A stretch of 35,725 nt of DNA, taken from positions 1 through 35,725 of the forward strand of contig DATKMK010000081.1 of assembly GCA_035541895.1 (NCBI GenBank). The letters are read 5' to 3'. This stretch comes from DATKMK01 sp035541895. Lineage in GTDB: Bacteria; Desulfobacterota; Binatia; HRBIN30; JACQVA1. Numbering within the stretch: the first letter of the stretch is position 1; every line of letters starts with the position of its first letter. This document shows, in pieces, positions 16,579 through 24,198 of this stretch. Both the position numbers and the translations under genes were made by a program. The notes under the pieces are model-generated. The model was not told the origin of the DNA. It ran no database searches and saw nothing but the letters and a program-made list of their open reading frames with translations.

Positions 16579-17454
16579 TCAGATCGAATCCGACACGCCG
16601 CGGACGAAGAGCGGCTCCATCGCATAGCGGCGGACGTCGGCTTCCAGCGTGGCGCGCGCCGGTTCGTCCGGGAGCTGCACGGCGGCGTCCAGGATCGTGC
16701 GCAGCAGCGTGGCGTCGCTGGAGGTGTTGAGAAACATTCCCGGTCGGCTGAGCACAAAGTGCACGGCGCGGCGGATCGCGTCGGCGTCTTTGAGCGGCTC
16801 GTACCAACTGAAGCGGCGCGACGCATCGTCCTGCCAACGGCGGCGGGCGACTGACTTGATCGTCTGCACTGCCACGTTGCGATCGCGACAGATTGCCACG
16901 AGCGCCTCGAAATCGGCGGCGTACGCCGGCGTGTTCATCATGGTGAAGTTGTAGGGCAACAGCACCGAATCGAACGGGAACCGTTCGAGGCTGCGGCGAT
17001 GCATCGCGGCGACCCGGGTGCCGTGGCCGGTGACGCCAATGAAGCGTACGAGTCCTCGGTCGCGCGCTTCGATGCAGGCCTTGAGCGCGCCATCTGAGCC
17101 GAGCGCGATGTCCCATTCGTCGTCTTCGACGAGATTGTGGAGTTGAATGAGATCGATCTGCTTCACCCGCAACCGTTCGAGTGAGCGACGAATGCTGCCG
17201 TGCGCGCCGGCGTAAGTCCGATCGCCGGTCTTGGTCGCGAGGAAGAAGCGATCGCGATGCCGCTCCATCCACGGCCCGACCCGCAGTTCCGACTCGCCGT
17301 ACGACGCGGCGGTGTCGATGTGATTGATGCCGTAGTCGAGCAGGATGTCGAGAATCTGATCGGCCTTCTCCTGGCGCATGCCGCCGAGCGCGGCGGCGCC
17401 GAAGATCACCCGCGTGCTGTTGTGTCCGGTGCGTCCGAATTGGACGGTATCCAT
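16579..17454 (-). CDS. Aldo/keto reductase
   Basis: A 291-aa AKR-family oxidoreductase. The catalytic tetrad is visible: Asp and Tyr in DTAASYGESE, Lys in ATKTGDR and His in LIQLHN. The N-terminal FGRTGHNSTRVIFGAAALGG is a family signature. It would reduce a carbonyl using NAD(P)H; the substrate is unknown. The C-terminal cofactor-binding loop is less typical than in classical members. ATG 17454 is preceded by AGGAGG at good spacing, and upstream in-frame starts would intrude into the neighbouring hydrolase. It follows the alpha/beta hydrolase by 26 bp on the same strand and may be cotranscribed with it. Confidence 0.88.
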   Translation of the reverse strand: MDTVQFGRTGHNSTRVIFGAAALGGMRQEKADQILDILLDYGINHIDTAASYGESELRVGPWMERHRDRFFLATKTGDRTYAGAHGSIRRSLERLRVKQIDLIQLHNLVEDDEWDIALGSDGALKACIEARDRGLVRFIGVTGHGTRVAAMHRRSLERFPFDSVLLPYNFTMMNTPAYAADFEALVAICRDRNVAVQTIKSVARRRWQDDASRRFSWYEPLKDADAIRRAVHFVLSRPGMFLNTSSDATLLRTILDAAVQLPDEPARATLEADVRRYAMEPLFVRGVSDSI

Positions 17455-17480
17455 GGAGGGCCTCCTGTACATCTTGGCGC

Positions 17481-18233
17481 TCAATTCCTCAGAAAATCCA
17501 CCACCGCTTCCTTGTATCGCCGATCGCCGACGGTGCTGAGATGATCGCGTCCGGGAATCATGACCACGCGCGCCGTGGGAATTAATGCGGCGAGCGGCTG
17601 CGGATCGCCGACTAGTTCGTCCTTCTCCCCGACGACGATCAGCACCGGGACCCGGGTCCGCTGCAAGTCGGCGGCATCGACGGCCGCGGTCGCGAAGCCA
17701 CGCATGCACGCCGCCAGCGCATGCAGGTCGTTGCGATAGTGCTCGGCGAACTCGCGGAAGGCGCGACCGCTGGGTTCGACGATCGCATTCGGGTCGGCGA
17801 CTTCGAGCGCCCGCGCGGTCGCCTCCGCGCCGGGCCGCGGACTGGTGACGCCGCGGCTGCCGATGCCGGCGAGCACGACCGACTCGAAGCGCTCGGGATG
17901 GCGGGCGAGCAATCCGGCGGCGATGCGACCACCCATCGAGTAGCCCATCAGGTCCGCTCGTTCGATCCCGAGCACATCCATCATCCGGATGACGTCACCG
18001 GCCATGTGATCGGGATGGTAGGCGGCGGGATCATGCGGCTTGTCGCTTTGGCCGTGACCGCGACAATCGAGCGCGATCACTTGCCGGCCTACCTCCGCCA
18101 GCGTGTCGAACCAGCGCGGATTCTTCCAATTGATGGTGCGAGTGGAGGCGAAGCCGTGGATCAAAACGATCGGCCGACCGACGCCGAGGGTCTCGTACGC
18201 AATCGCTACGCCGTGCGAATCAAATCGAGACAT
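17481..18233 (-). CDS. Alpha/beta hydrolase
   Basis: A 250-aa alpha/beta-fold hydrolase. The oxyanion-hole region is PIVLIHGFAS, the nucleophile elbow GYSMGG, the acid is probably the Asp of VVGEKDELVG, and the catalytic His is in PGRDHLSTVGD. DCRGHGQSDKP after strand 4 is typical of the esterase/lactonase group. ATG 18233 starts at the conserved MSRFDSHG; an upstream start would add 18 unconserved residues. The substrate cannot be named. It lies 71 bp below the cytochrome operon on the same strand, and transcription could run through, but there is no overlap as within the operon. Confidence 0.85.
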   Translation of the reverse strand: MSRFDSHGVAIAYETLGVGRPIVLIHGFASTRTINWKNPRWFDTLAEVGRQVIALDCRGHGQSDKPHDPAAYHPDHMAGDVIRMMDVLGIERADLMGYSMGGRIAAGLLARHPERFESVVLAGIGSRGVTSPRPGAEATARALEVADPNAIVEPSGRAFREFAEHYRNDLHALAACMRGFATAAVDAADLQRTRVPVLIVVGEKDELVGDPQPLAALIPTARVVMIPGRDHLSTVGDRRYKEAVVDFLRN

Positions 18234-18304
18234 TGAGCCGGGCCGATCCGTGCCGACATACTTCCTCAGAAGCACGCGCAATCGCAACCACCCGGCATCG
18301 TGAG

Positions 18305-18691
18305 TTACGGTGCGGGCGACGAACCGGGCGTCGGCCTATGCAAGATCACCCAGCGTTGCCGCTGCGCCGGCGTGAGCTGTTGCAGCGCATCGCGGCCGCT
18401 CAACACCTGGACGCGCCCGATTTCCTGCATCAACGCAACCTCATCGCGTTGCGCGGCCGCAGATGCCGGCGGTTCGGCTGAACGGAGCCGCGTGGTCAAC
18501 ACAGCCAGCGAGTGCGCACGGCGCTCGCGAATTTGCTCAAGCGCTTGAATCTGTTCGGAGGAAAGTTCCAGCGCCGCGGATCGACTCAACAGTTGTTCGA
18601 CGATGGGTGGGGCCGAGTCAACCTCGGCCCCACCAGCGACACCGGAGATAAGAACGAGAGTGCCGGCAACTCCGGCCAGCACCAACCGCAT
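18305..18691 (-). CDS. Spy/CpxP-like small periplasmic protein
   Basis: A 128-aa secreted protein. Residues 1-21 form a signal peptide. The mature chain is mostly helical with two LTxxQ-like motifs, LSSEQ (43-47) and LTPAQ (106-110), and an RERR segment between. This is the pattern of Spy/CpxP and of periplasmic heavy-metal sensor-like (ZraP/CnrX) proteins, ATP-independent chaperones or metal binders of the envelope. It overlaps the cytochrome gene upstream by ATGA, so it is the last gene of the ECF-controlled operon. Assignment is by motif only, so moderate confidence. The C-terminal PTPGSSPAP is low-complexity. Confidence 0.62.
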   Translation of the reverse strand: MRLVLAGVAGTLVLISGVAGGAEVDSAPPIVEQLLSRSAALELSSEQIQALEQIRERRAHSLAVLTTRLRSAEPPASAAAQRDEVALMQEIGRVQVLSGRDALQQLTPAQRQRWVILHRPTPGSSPAP

Positions 18692-19305
18692 CAGTGTTTG
18701 CCCGCATCGAGGGCCGCACCCTTGCGGCTCGACAAGATGTACGCCTCGATCGCCTTCATTTTGTCGTCATCGTCGGCGAGCTTCGGACCTTCGAGCGGGT
18801 TCTCGATGCACCAGTTGATCATGTCGCGCAGCAGCGCGACCTTTTTGAGCTGGGTTTGAAACTTCGGATAGCTCTCGGGATGCGTGTTCGAGGCATCGGG
18901 ATGGCACATGTCGCATGAGATCCCATTGGTGCCCAGCTCCGAGGAGTGAAACAGCTTGTAGCCGTCGTCGATTACGCGCTTCAGCTCGGCCTCCCACACG
19001 CGCATTTCGCGCGGCGTTTCCGCTGTACCGCCGTGAGCCATCTGCAGCTTGGCGTCGTACTTGTCCATCAGCTCGCTGGCGACTGCGCGCGCCTTCTCGG
19101 GCGCCATACGCTCGCCCGGAGCCACCCCGGTGACGGTCACGCTGGTTTCGCCGTCGCAGAGCCCGACGACCTTGCTCTTGCCGTCGGCCGGTGCCGGGAG
19201 TTGATGGTGCAGCGCGTCCTCGCCCTGCACGCGGATCGCGACGATGGTCCCCACGACAGTTGCCACCACGATCAGTAGGGATCGACCCAGTTGTGTCATT
19301 GTCAT
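18691..19305 (-). CDS. Monoheme c-type cytochrome
   Basis: A 204-aa exported protein with an N-terminal hydrophobic anchor or signal (residues 8-24) and one heme-binding site, C131-x2-C134-H135, in GISCDMCHPDASNTHPESYP. The downstream MINWCIENPLEGPKL and AIEAYILSSRKG helices match the C-terminal fold of SoxA/TsdA-like cytochromes. It would carry electrons in the periplasm, a plausible donor to the di-heme peroxidase two genes upstream. ATG 19305 is chosen because AAGGAG lies 4-5 bp before it; a second ATG at 19299 is also possible. A lone Cys50 and the region 45-100 show no clear motif. Confidence 0.8.
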   Translation of the reverse strand: MTMTQLGRSLLIVVATVVGTIVAIRVQGEDALHHQLPAPADGKSKVVGLCDGETSVTVTGVAPGERMAPEKARAVASELMDKYDAKLQMAHGGTAETPREMRVWEAELKRVIDDGYKLFHSSELGTNGISCDMCHPDASNTHPESYPKFQTQLKKVALLRDMINWCIENPLEGPKLADDDDKMKAIEAYILSSRKGAALDAGKH

Positions 19306-19328
19306 GTCTCCTTTCGCTCGGCGACCGC

Positions 19329-20480
19329 TCAGTACGACGGCCAGCTGACGTTGCCCTTCATCAAGGCCGCCAGCTCTTCCATGCCCTTGCGACCCTTGCT
19401 GACTCGCTCGAAGGTGACGTCCATCGGATTGCGGTCCCACAGGTCGTAGCGTTTGTTCACCTGACCGTTCTCCAACGCCGTGACCTCGCCGTAGCCGCAG
19501 CCGTCGAACTGATTGAACGGATCGGCGCGCACCATCTGCACGGTCAGCTCGGGCAACCCCTTCGGCGCGTACGGCCACGGCCACGCGGTCGAGAGCACGC
19601 CGTGGAAGGTCATGTTCTTGATCCGGTTGGTGAGCGGCTGATGGGTGTGCGCGTGGATGACGGTGACGGCGGCGAACGGTGCGAGCAATTTCTGCACCTC
19701 TTCCGCATCGTCGGTCCAGAAGTTCCACGGGCGATAGTACTTGTAAAGCGGCGAGTGCGAGAACACGATGATCGGCGTCTGCTTGTTCACCTTCGCGAGG
19801 TCCTGCTTCAGCCACTCGCGCTGCTCAGCGCCAACGGTGAACGGGCGGCCGTGGGGATTGTCGAGCTGTGCCATCGCCTGCATCCGCTCGGCCGGCGTCA
19901 TCTTCGGCTCGGTCCAGTAGTCTTCGACGATGACGCTGTTGAGCACGATGAAGTGAACGCCCTTGTGATCGAACGAGTAGGTCGGCGCGCCGAACATCTC
20001 GCGCCACTTCTCGCCCATGTCGAAGTACCAGTCGTGTTCGCCGACCATCATCCGCACGGGGGCCTTCAGGTCCTTGAGAATCTGCTGGCCGATCGACAGC
20101 TCCTCAGCGCGGCCGAGTTGCGCGAGATCGCCGCCGAACAGCACGAAGTCGGGCTGCGGATCGAGCGCGTTGACGTCCTGGACCGCCTTTTGACACGCAC
20201 GAATGAAGCGATGGTTCATGCCCTTGTCGAGGATGTGCGAGTCGGACACGTAAGCGAAGGTGAACTTCGGTCCCGCTTCCTTGGCTTCGGCGACGTTCAC
20301 CAGTTGGAACGAGTGCGGCGGCAGACCGTTCCAGGCGACCGTGGCGGCCGCCGCCGCTTTCGCGGCGGTACGGAAGAAGTCGCGGCGACTCATCTGCGGC
20401 AGCGTCGCCAACAACTCGTCGCGCGCCGCCAGGTACTCTCGGCGCTTTCGTTCGTTCGGCAAGGTGTACTTGGCCATCAT
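19329..20480 (-). CDS. Tat-exported metallophosphatase
   Basis: A 383-aa calcineurin-like phosphoesterase. A Tat motif, SRRDFF, lies at residues 31-36 with an Ala-rich h-region behind it; the n-region is unusually long. Dimetal ligands are visible as D80 and H82 (VSDSHI), D118 (FGGDLAQ), the GEHD block at 147-150 where most members have GNHE/D, the His of VFSHSPLY and the HAHTH motif. It would hydrolyse a phosphomonoester or diester in the periplasm after folding in the cytoplasm with its metals. It sits between the peroxidase (24 bp) and the cytochrome (23 bp), within the ECF operon. Its substrate and its link to peroxide handling are unknown. Confidence 0.87.
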   Translation of the reverse strand: MMAKYTLPNERKRREYLAARDELLATLPQMSRRDFFRTAAKAAAAATVAWNGLPPHSFQLVNVAEAKEAGPKFTFAYVSDSHILDKGMNHRFIRACQKAVQDVNALDPQPDFVLFGGDLAQLGRAEELSIGQQILKDLKAPVRMMVGEHDWYFDMGEKWREMFGAPTYSFDHKGVHFIVLNSVIVEDYWTEPKMTPAERMQAMAQLDNPHGRPFTVGAEQREWLKQDLAKVNKQTPIIVFSHSPLYKYYRPWNFWTDDAEEVQKLLAPFAAVTVIHAHTHQPLTNRIKNMTFHGVLSTAWPWPYAPKGLPELTVQMVRADPFNQFDGCGYGEVTALENGQVNKRYDLWDRNPMDVTFERVSKGRKGMEELAALMKGNVSWPSY

Positions 20481-20504
20481 GAGCCTCCTCTGTTTTCACG
20501 TGAG

Positions 20505-21635
20505 CTAGGGCGCCGGCGCCGCGGCGATGTCGCCTGCGCGCGTCTGCGCCGAGAGTTGTTTGAGCTGATCCCAATCGAAATTCGCGCCGCCGGTGTCGTC
20601 GGTGAGCGATTGCATCCAGGCGATCACGTCGGCGATTTCCTCCTGGGTAAGATTCAGCGGGCGGATGCCGCCGTCGAGGTTCGGGTTCGGCTCGCCGCCC
20701 TTGTTGTAGAACTCCATGACGTCGTCGAGGGTCTTGAGGCTGCCGTCGTGCATGTACGGAGCGGTAAGCGCGATGTCGCGCAACCCGGAGGTTTTGAACC
20801 CGCCGATGTCTTTCGGCTGACGCGTGACAATCCACCGCCCGAGCGCTTCGTAGCCCGGCTTGTGTGCCAGCGCCGCTTCGCTCTCCGTACTTTTCTTGCC
20901 CGCGGTCGATTGCGCTTCGCGCGCGAGTTGTTCGAAGTTCCCCTTCATCGCCACCCCGATGTTGTGGAACTTATTGTCGGTGAAATACGGGAAGGAGTTG
21001 TTGAACTCGTGACAGGTGACGCAGCGGGCTTTGCCCTGAAACAGCACGAAGCCTCGCTTCGCCGCGTCGCTGATGGCCTGCTTGTCGCCCTTCAGAAAGC
21101 GATCGAACGGTGAACTGAATGGCGCCAGCGTGCGCTCGAAGCTGGCGATCGCGTCGGCGATGCGATCGATGGTGATCGCCTTCGAGCCGAACGCGGCGGC
21201 AAATCCGTCGCCGTAGTCCGCGATGGCAGCAACCGCCTTGACGACCGCCTCGTGCGACGGCTGGCCCATTTCGACCGGATTGATGAGCGGCTGCTTCGCC
21301 TGCTCTTCCAGCGTCGGCGCACGCCCATCCCAGAACTGCACTTCATTGAATCCCGCGTACAACACGGTCGGCGAGTTGCGTGCGCCGGCTTGATTCTTGA
21401 TCCCGACGGCGACCGGCCGCCCGTCGGCGAAGCCCTTCTGAGGATCGTGGCAGGTTGCGCATGATACCGTGCCGTCGGCCGACAGGCGCTTGTCAAAGTA
21501 GAGGCGCCGTCCGAGTTCAACCTTCGCCGCGGTGAGTGGATTTTGATCGGGGATGGTCGGCTCCAGCACCCCACTCGGGAGTTGCAAGACTGCCGCGCCA
21601 AACATCGAGACCAGGACGGATTTGGTTTTCCGCAT
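20505..21635 (-). CDS. Di-heme cytochrome c peroxidase (CcpA/MauG family)
   Basis: A 376-aa exported di-heme protein. Heme motifs are C59-x2-C62-H63 (CATCHDPQ) and C205-x2-C208-H209 (CVTCHEFN). Family landmarks are LGRRLYFDKRLS, GARNSPTVL, FWDGRAPTLEEQA, INPVEMGQ, and the C-terminal APYMHDGSLKTLDDVMEFYN. An N-terminal hydrophobic segment (about 6-19) acts as signal or anchor. Bacterial CCPs reduce hydrogen peroxide to water in the periplasm with electrons from small cytochromes; MauG-like members oxidise other substrates. It lies 9 bp below the anti-sigma gene, so it is directly under the ECF regulators, and a monoheme cytochrome follows. Confidence 0.92.
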   Translation of the reverse strand: MRKTKSVLVSMFGAAVLQLPSGVLEPTIPDQNPLTAAKVELGRRLYFDKRLSADGTVSCATCHDPQKGFADGRPVAVGIKNQAGARNSPTVLYAGFNEVQFWDGRAPTLEEQAKQPLINPVEMGQPSHEAVVKAVAAIADYGDGFAAAFGSKAITIDRIADAIASFERTLAPFSSPFDRFLKGDKQAISDAAKRGFVLFQGKARCVTCHEFNNSFPYFTDNKFHNIGVAMKGNFEQLAREAQSTAGKKSTESEAALAHKPGYEALGRWIVTRQPKDIGGFKTSGLRDIALTAPYMHDGSLKTLDDVMEFYNKGGEPNPNLDGGIRPLNLTQEEIADVIAWMQSLTDDTGGANFDWDQLKQLSAQTRAGDIAAAPAP

Positions 21636-21644
21636 CGTGTCCCC

Positions 21645-22433
21645 CTAAGTTTCGTTGCCGCCGAGTCGGAACGCGGCGGCGTTCGCGGTGCCGCCATGGC
21701 ACACCGCGCACGCGTGCTCGCCCTTCTCGTTCAACTCGGACACCAGCACGTACGACAGCGGCGAATGGTTCCACGCGATCGCCTGCAGACCGTACAGATC
21801 GAACAGATGAAACTCGACCGCACGCAGGTTCACGCGCCGGCCTCGTGCCGGCCACGGCCGCGGCGACAGCAGGAACAAGGAAATTGGCTGGGCGTGATAG
21901 CGGTAGCGAACATACCCCACCCGTTCACCTCCCAGCTCGATCGTGGCCGCACCTTCGAGCACGAAATCGCTCGGCGGCTGCACCGGATCGTTGAGCGGAT
22001 ACGGCAGCGCGTGTGCGAGCCACTCATTGACGGCGGCAGGATCGGCGGAGCGAATAGCGAGCGCGGGCGGGGCAGCCCGGTGAATTTCAATCGCGGCGAG
22101 CACGCTCGCGGGCGCCGTCCCAACGCGTTCGCGCGCCGCGCGCCAGACGACACCGATGACGAGCAGCAGCGATGCGGCCAGTGCGAACGTGCGCAGCCAG
22201 ACCCGCTGCGGCCTCAACCGAAGCCCGCGCGTCACGCGCTCTTCCAAACCCGGCGGGAGTATCGCCCGCGGGTACAGCCGCGCCACGGTCGAGGCGAACT
22301 GGCGCTGCCGTTCGACCAGCGAACGGCACGAGGCGCACACCAGGAGATGGCGCTCGACCTCGAGCGCGCTTTCGACGCTGAGCTCGTCGTCGCCGTAGGC
22401 CGCCAACCAGCGACGGATGCCTTCACAGTCCAT
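21645..22433 (-). CDS. Membrane anti-sigma factor with a CxxCH heme motif
   Basis: A 262-aa zinc-finger anti-sigma factor. The cytoplasmic N-terminus has the ZAS signature H29-x3-C33-x2-C36 (HLLVCASC). One transmembrane helix spans about 80-97. The periplasmic C-terminal domain ends with C242-x2-C245-H246 (ACAVCHGG), the canonical site for covalent heme c attachment. Such a motif is not part of standard RsrA/ChrR-type anti-sigma factors. The gene overlaps the ECF sigma gene by 11 bp, as usual for cognate pairs, and precedes the peroxidase by 9 bp. I infer that it holds the sigma factor at the membrane and may sense redox state or peroxide through a heme; the heme is a prediction from the motif only. 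Confidence 0.82.
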   Translation of the reverse strand: MDCEGIRRWLAAYGDDELSVESALEVERHLLVCASCRSLVERQRQFASTVARLYPRAILPPGLEERVTRGLRLRPQRVWLRTFALAASLLLVIGVVWRAARERVGTAPASVLAAIEIHRAAPPALAIRSADPAAVNEWLAHALPYPLNDPVQPPSDFVLEGAATIELGGERVGYVRYRYHAQPISLFLLSPRPWPARGRRVNLRAVEFHLFDLYGLQAIAWNHSPLSYVLVSELNEKGEHACAVCHGGTANAAAFRLGGNET

Positions 22434-23001
22434 GTTCGCGCTCCACCGCCGGCGGCGACGGCACCAACCCGCGCTCGCGCGCCTGCTGTACCAGGGACTT
22501 GCGCAACGACGCCCGGCCGCGTGCCAGGCGCGACATCACGGTACCCAACGGGCACCCGACGATCTCGGCGATCTCGGCGTAGCCGAACCCCTCGACGTCC
22601 TTCAGATAGACCGGCAGCCGATGCGTTTCCGGCAGGGCCAGCAACGCGTTGCGAATTTCGGCGGACCAGTGTTGATCGATGAGGGTGGCTTCGAGATCGG
22701 GCGCGTCTTCGGCAATCTCCGCGATCGCTTCATCGGCGGCGTCGACCTCGATCAGCAACCGTCGTTGCCGGTGACGCTGGCGCGAAATCCACTCGTTGCG
22801 GAGAATGGTGAACAGCCACGCCCGTAGGTTGCTGCCGGGCTGGTACGAGTCGAAATGTTCGAGGGCGCGGACGCAGGTGGTTTGCACGAGATCCTCAGCG
22901 TCGGCGGCCCCCGCGGTCGCGACGGCGAAATTGTACAACGCCGGCAAGTGTGGTAGCGCCTCCGCCTCGAAGCGCGCGTTCTTGTGCGTGGCAACACCCA
23001 A
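22423..23001 (-). CDS. ECF-type RNA polymerase sigma factor
   Basis: A 192-aa sigma-70 family ECF factor. Region 2 runs from LPALYNFAVATAG through DAEDLVQTTCVRALEHFDSY, GSNLRAWLFTILRNEWIS; region 4 has LPETHRLPVYLKDVEGFGYA and EIAEIVGCPLGTVMSRLARG. No extra C-terminal domain is present. TTG 23001 is the best start; it gives a normal ECF N-terminus and no in-frame ATG or GTG precedes the conserved region. The gene opens a six-gene operon and is followed by its overlapping anti-sigma partner. A GGAAT-N17-CGTT element 33 bp upstream is a plausible target for autoregulation. Confidence 0.93.
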   Translation of the reverse strand: MGVATHKNARFEAEALPHLPALYNFAVATAGAADAEDLVQTTCVRALEHFDSYQPGSNLRAWLFTILRNEWISRQRHRQRRLLIEVDAADEAIAEIAEDAPDLEATLIDQHWSAEIRNALLALPETHRLPVYLKDVEGFGYAEIAEIVGCPLGTVMSRLARGRASLRKSLVQQARERGLVPSPPAVEREHGL

Positions 23002-23033
23002 CGGGCACCTGCCGCCCTTTCTCTCTCTGTCGG

Positions 23034-23062
23034 GTTAACGCACGAGGTGCTCGATTTATTCC
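23034..23062 (-). promoter_or_regulatory. Candidate ECF-type promoter of the sigma operon
   Basis: Read on the minus strand, GGAAT (23062-23058) is followed after 17 nt by CGTT (23040-23037), about 33 bp before the TTG start of the sigma gene. GGAA and CGTT boxes with 16-17 nt spacing are a common ECF promoter form. The element is AT-rich for this genome. That the sigma factor recognises its own promoter is inference from family behaviour. Confidence 0.42.
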
Positions 23063-23088
23063 ATCGATCCGCTGAATCTCTGAGTCTC

Positions 23089-23114
23089 TAGGAGCGACGC
23101 TTGCGTCGCCCCTA
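23089..23114. repeat. Perfect-loop hairpin repeat
   Basis: A 12-bp stem with one mismatch (23089-23100 with 23103-23114) and a 2-nt TT loop lies between the stop of the LLM oxidoreductase and the ECF promoter. AGGAGCGACGC against GCGTCGCCCCT is of the type seen as dispersed intergenic hairpins in some high-GC genomes. No T-tract follows on either strand. Confidence 0.55.
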
Positions 23115-23118
23115 CCAA

Positions 23119-24099
23119 TCACACATGCGGCATGACCTCTTCAGCCAGCCGCCGCAAACCGGTCTCTCCGAGCCCTCCGGAGAAGATCACCTGCGACACA
23201 TCCCACTCTTTCTGCCGCCGCTTGAGTTCCTTGACGCACTGTTCCGGCGTGCCGAGCAAAGCCATCGGCGATTGCACCAACCCCTCGGGGGTGGTGCCGA
23301 ACATCGGCGCCATGCCTTCGGCCATCGATTGGGTCGCGGCCGCCGAGTCGGTAACGATGGCGGTGAACACGACGTTGCTGATGCCGATCTTGCGGCCGTC
23401 GCGACCGTGCGACTTGGCTTCGTCGCGCACGAATTGCACCTTGGACCGGAAGGCGTCGTTGGTCAGCTTTTGCACGTTCGCCAACTTGATGTAGCCGGGT
23501 TTGCCCGCATCGGAGATGATGTTGATCACATCGGCGTGTTTCGCGGCGAGGCGGAGCAAGCCTTTACCGCCGCCGCCGAGCAGGATCGGTGGATGGGGCT
23601 GCTGCACCGGCTTGGGCCACAGAATCGCGTCCTGCAGTCGATAGAATTCACCCGCAAAGGTGGTCTCCTCTTTCGTCCACAGCGAACGAATCACCGTGAG
23701 GGCCTCGTCGAGCATGCGCAAGCGCGTGGTGATATCGGGAAACGGGATGCCGGTCATCTTGAACTCGCGTTCGGTCCAGCCGGTACCGAGTCCCGCGACC
23801 AACCGTCCGTTGCTGAGCCGATCCAGAGAGTTGAGACTCTGTGCGGTGATGACCGGATGACGGAACAAATTGCACAACACCAGGTGGCCGACGCGGATCT
23901 TCTTCGTCGCCTCGGCGATCACCGCCACCAGCACCATCGGGTCGTAGGAGAGATGGTGCGGATCGAACTGATGCTCGGGCCCTTCCATGACGATGTGGTC
24001 GGGTGTCATGATGACATGAAACCCCATGCCCTCCGCCGCCTGCGCGATGTCGCGCAGTTGTGGAAATTCAAGATTGCTGACCTGTACGCCGTATTCCAT
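23119..24099 (-). CDS. LLM-class F420-dependent oxidoreductase
   Basis: A 326-aa luciferase-like (bacterial luciferase superfamily) TIM-barrel protein. Typical segments are MEYGVQVSNLEFPQLRDIA near the start, TPDHIV, VLVAVIAEATKKIRVGHLV, LDRLSNGRLVAGLGTGWTER, and KPVQQPHPPILLGGGG. Members bind FMN or the deazaflavin F420; the GTGWTEREF pattern favours the F420-dependent group, which oxidises or reduces secondary metabolites and alcohols. ATG 24099 has a strong GGAGG upstream; an earlier start would enter a repeat. It is probably monocistronic. The substrate is unknown. Confidence 0.88.
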   Translation of the reverse strand: MEYGVQVSNLEFPQLRDIAQAAEGMGFHVIMTPDHIVMEGPEHQFDPHHLSYDPMVLVAVIAEATKKIRVGHLVLCNLFRHPVITAQSLNSLDRLSNGRLVAGLGTGWTEREFKMTGIPFPDITTRLRMLDEALTVIRSLWTKEETTFAGEFYRLQDAILWPKPVQQPHPPILLGGGGKGLLRLAAKHADVINIISDAGKPGYIKLANVQKLTNDAFRSKVQFVRDEAKSHGRDGRKIGISNVVFTAIVTDSAAATQSMAEGMAPMFGTTPEGLVQSPMALLGTPEQCVKELKRRQKEWDVSQVIFSGGLGETGLRRLAEEVMPHV

Positions 24100-24126
24100 G
24101 TGTGGACCTCCCTCCGTCGGTTGACC

Positions 24127-24198
24127 GATCGCCGATGGCTTACCGCATCTCGCCGGAAACGCCGGAGTCCGAGACGATCTGCGATCGGCGATCAGCGA
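24127..24198. repeat. Palindromic intergenic repeat, copy 3
   Basis: Outer arms GATCGCCGAT (24127-24136) and ATCGGCGATC (24184-24193) are perfect inverted repeats, with GCGATCAGCGA at 24188-24198 shared exactly with copy 2 and with valS. The right arm runs into the TGA stop of the esterase gene (24192-24194), so the repeat supplies the end of that gene. Confidence 0.55.

Noticed and set aside
23089..23114. Intrinsic terminator for the LLM oxidoreductase
   Set aside because: The hairpin is strong, but no run of T follows it in the minus-strand direction. I list it as a repeat.
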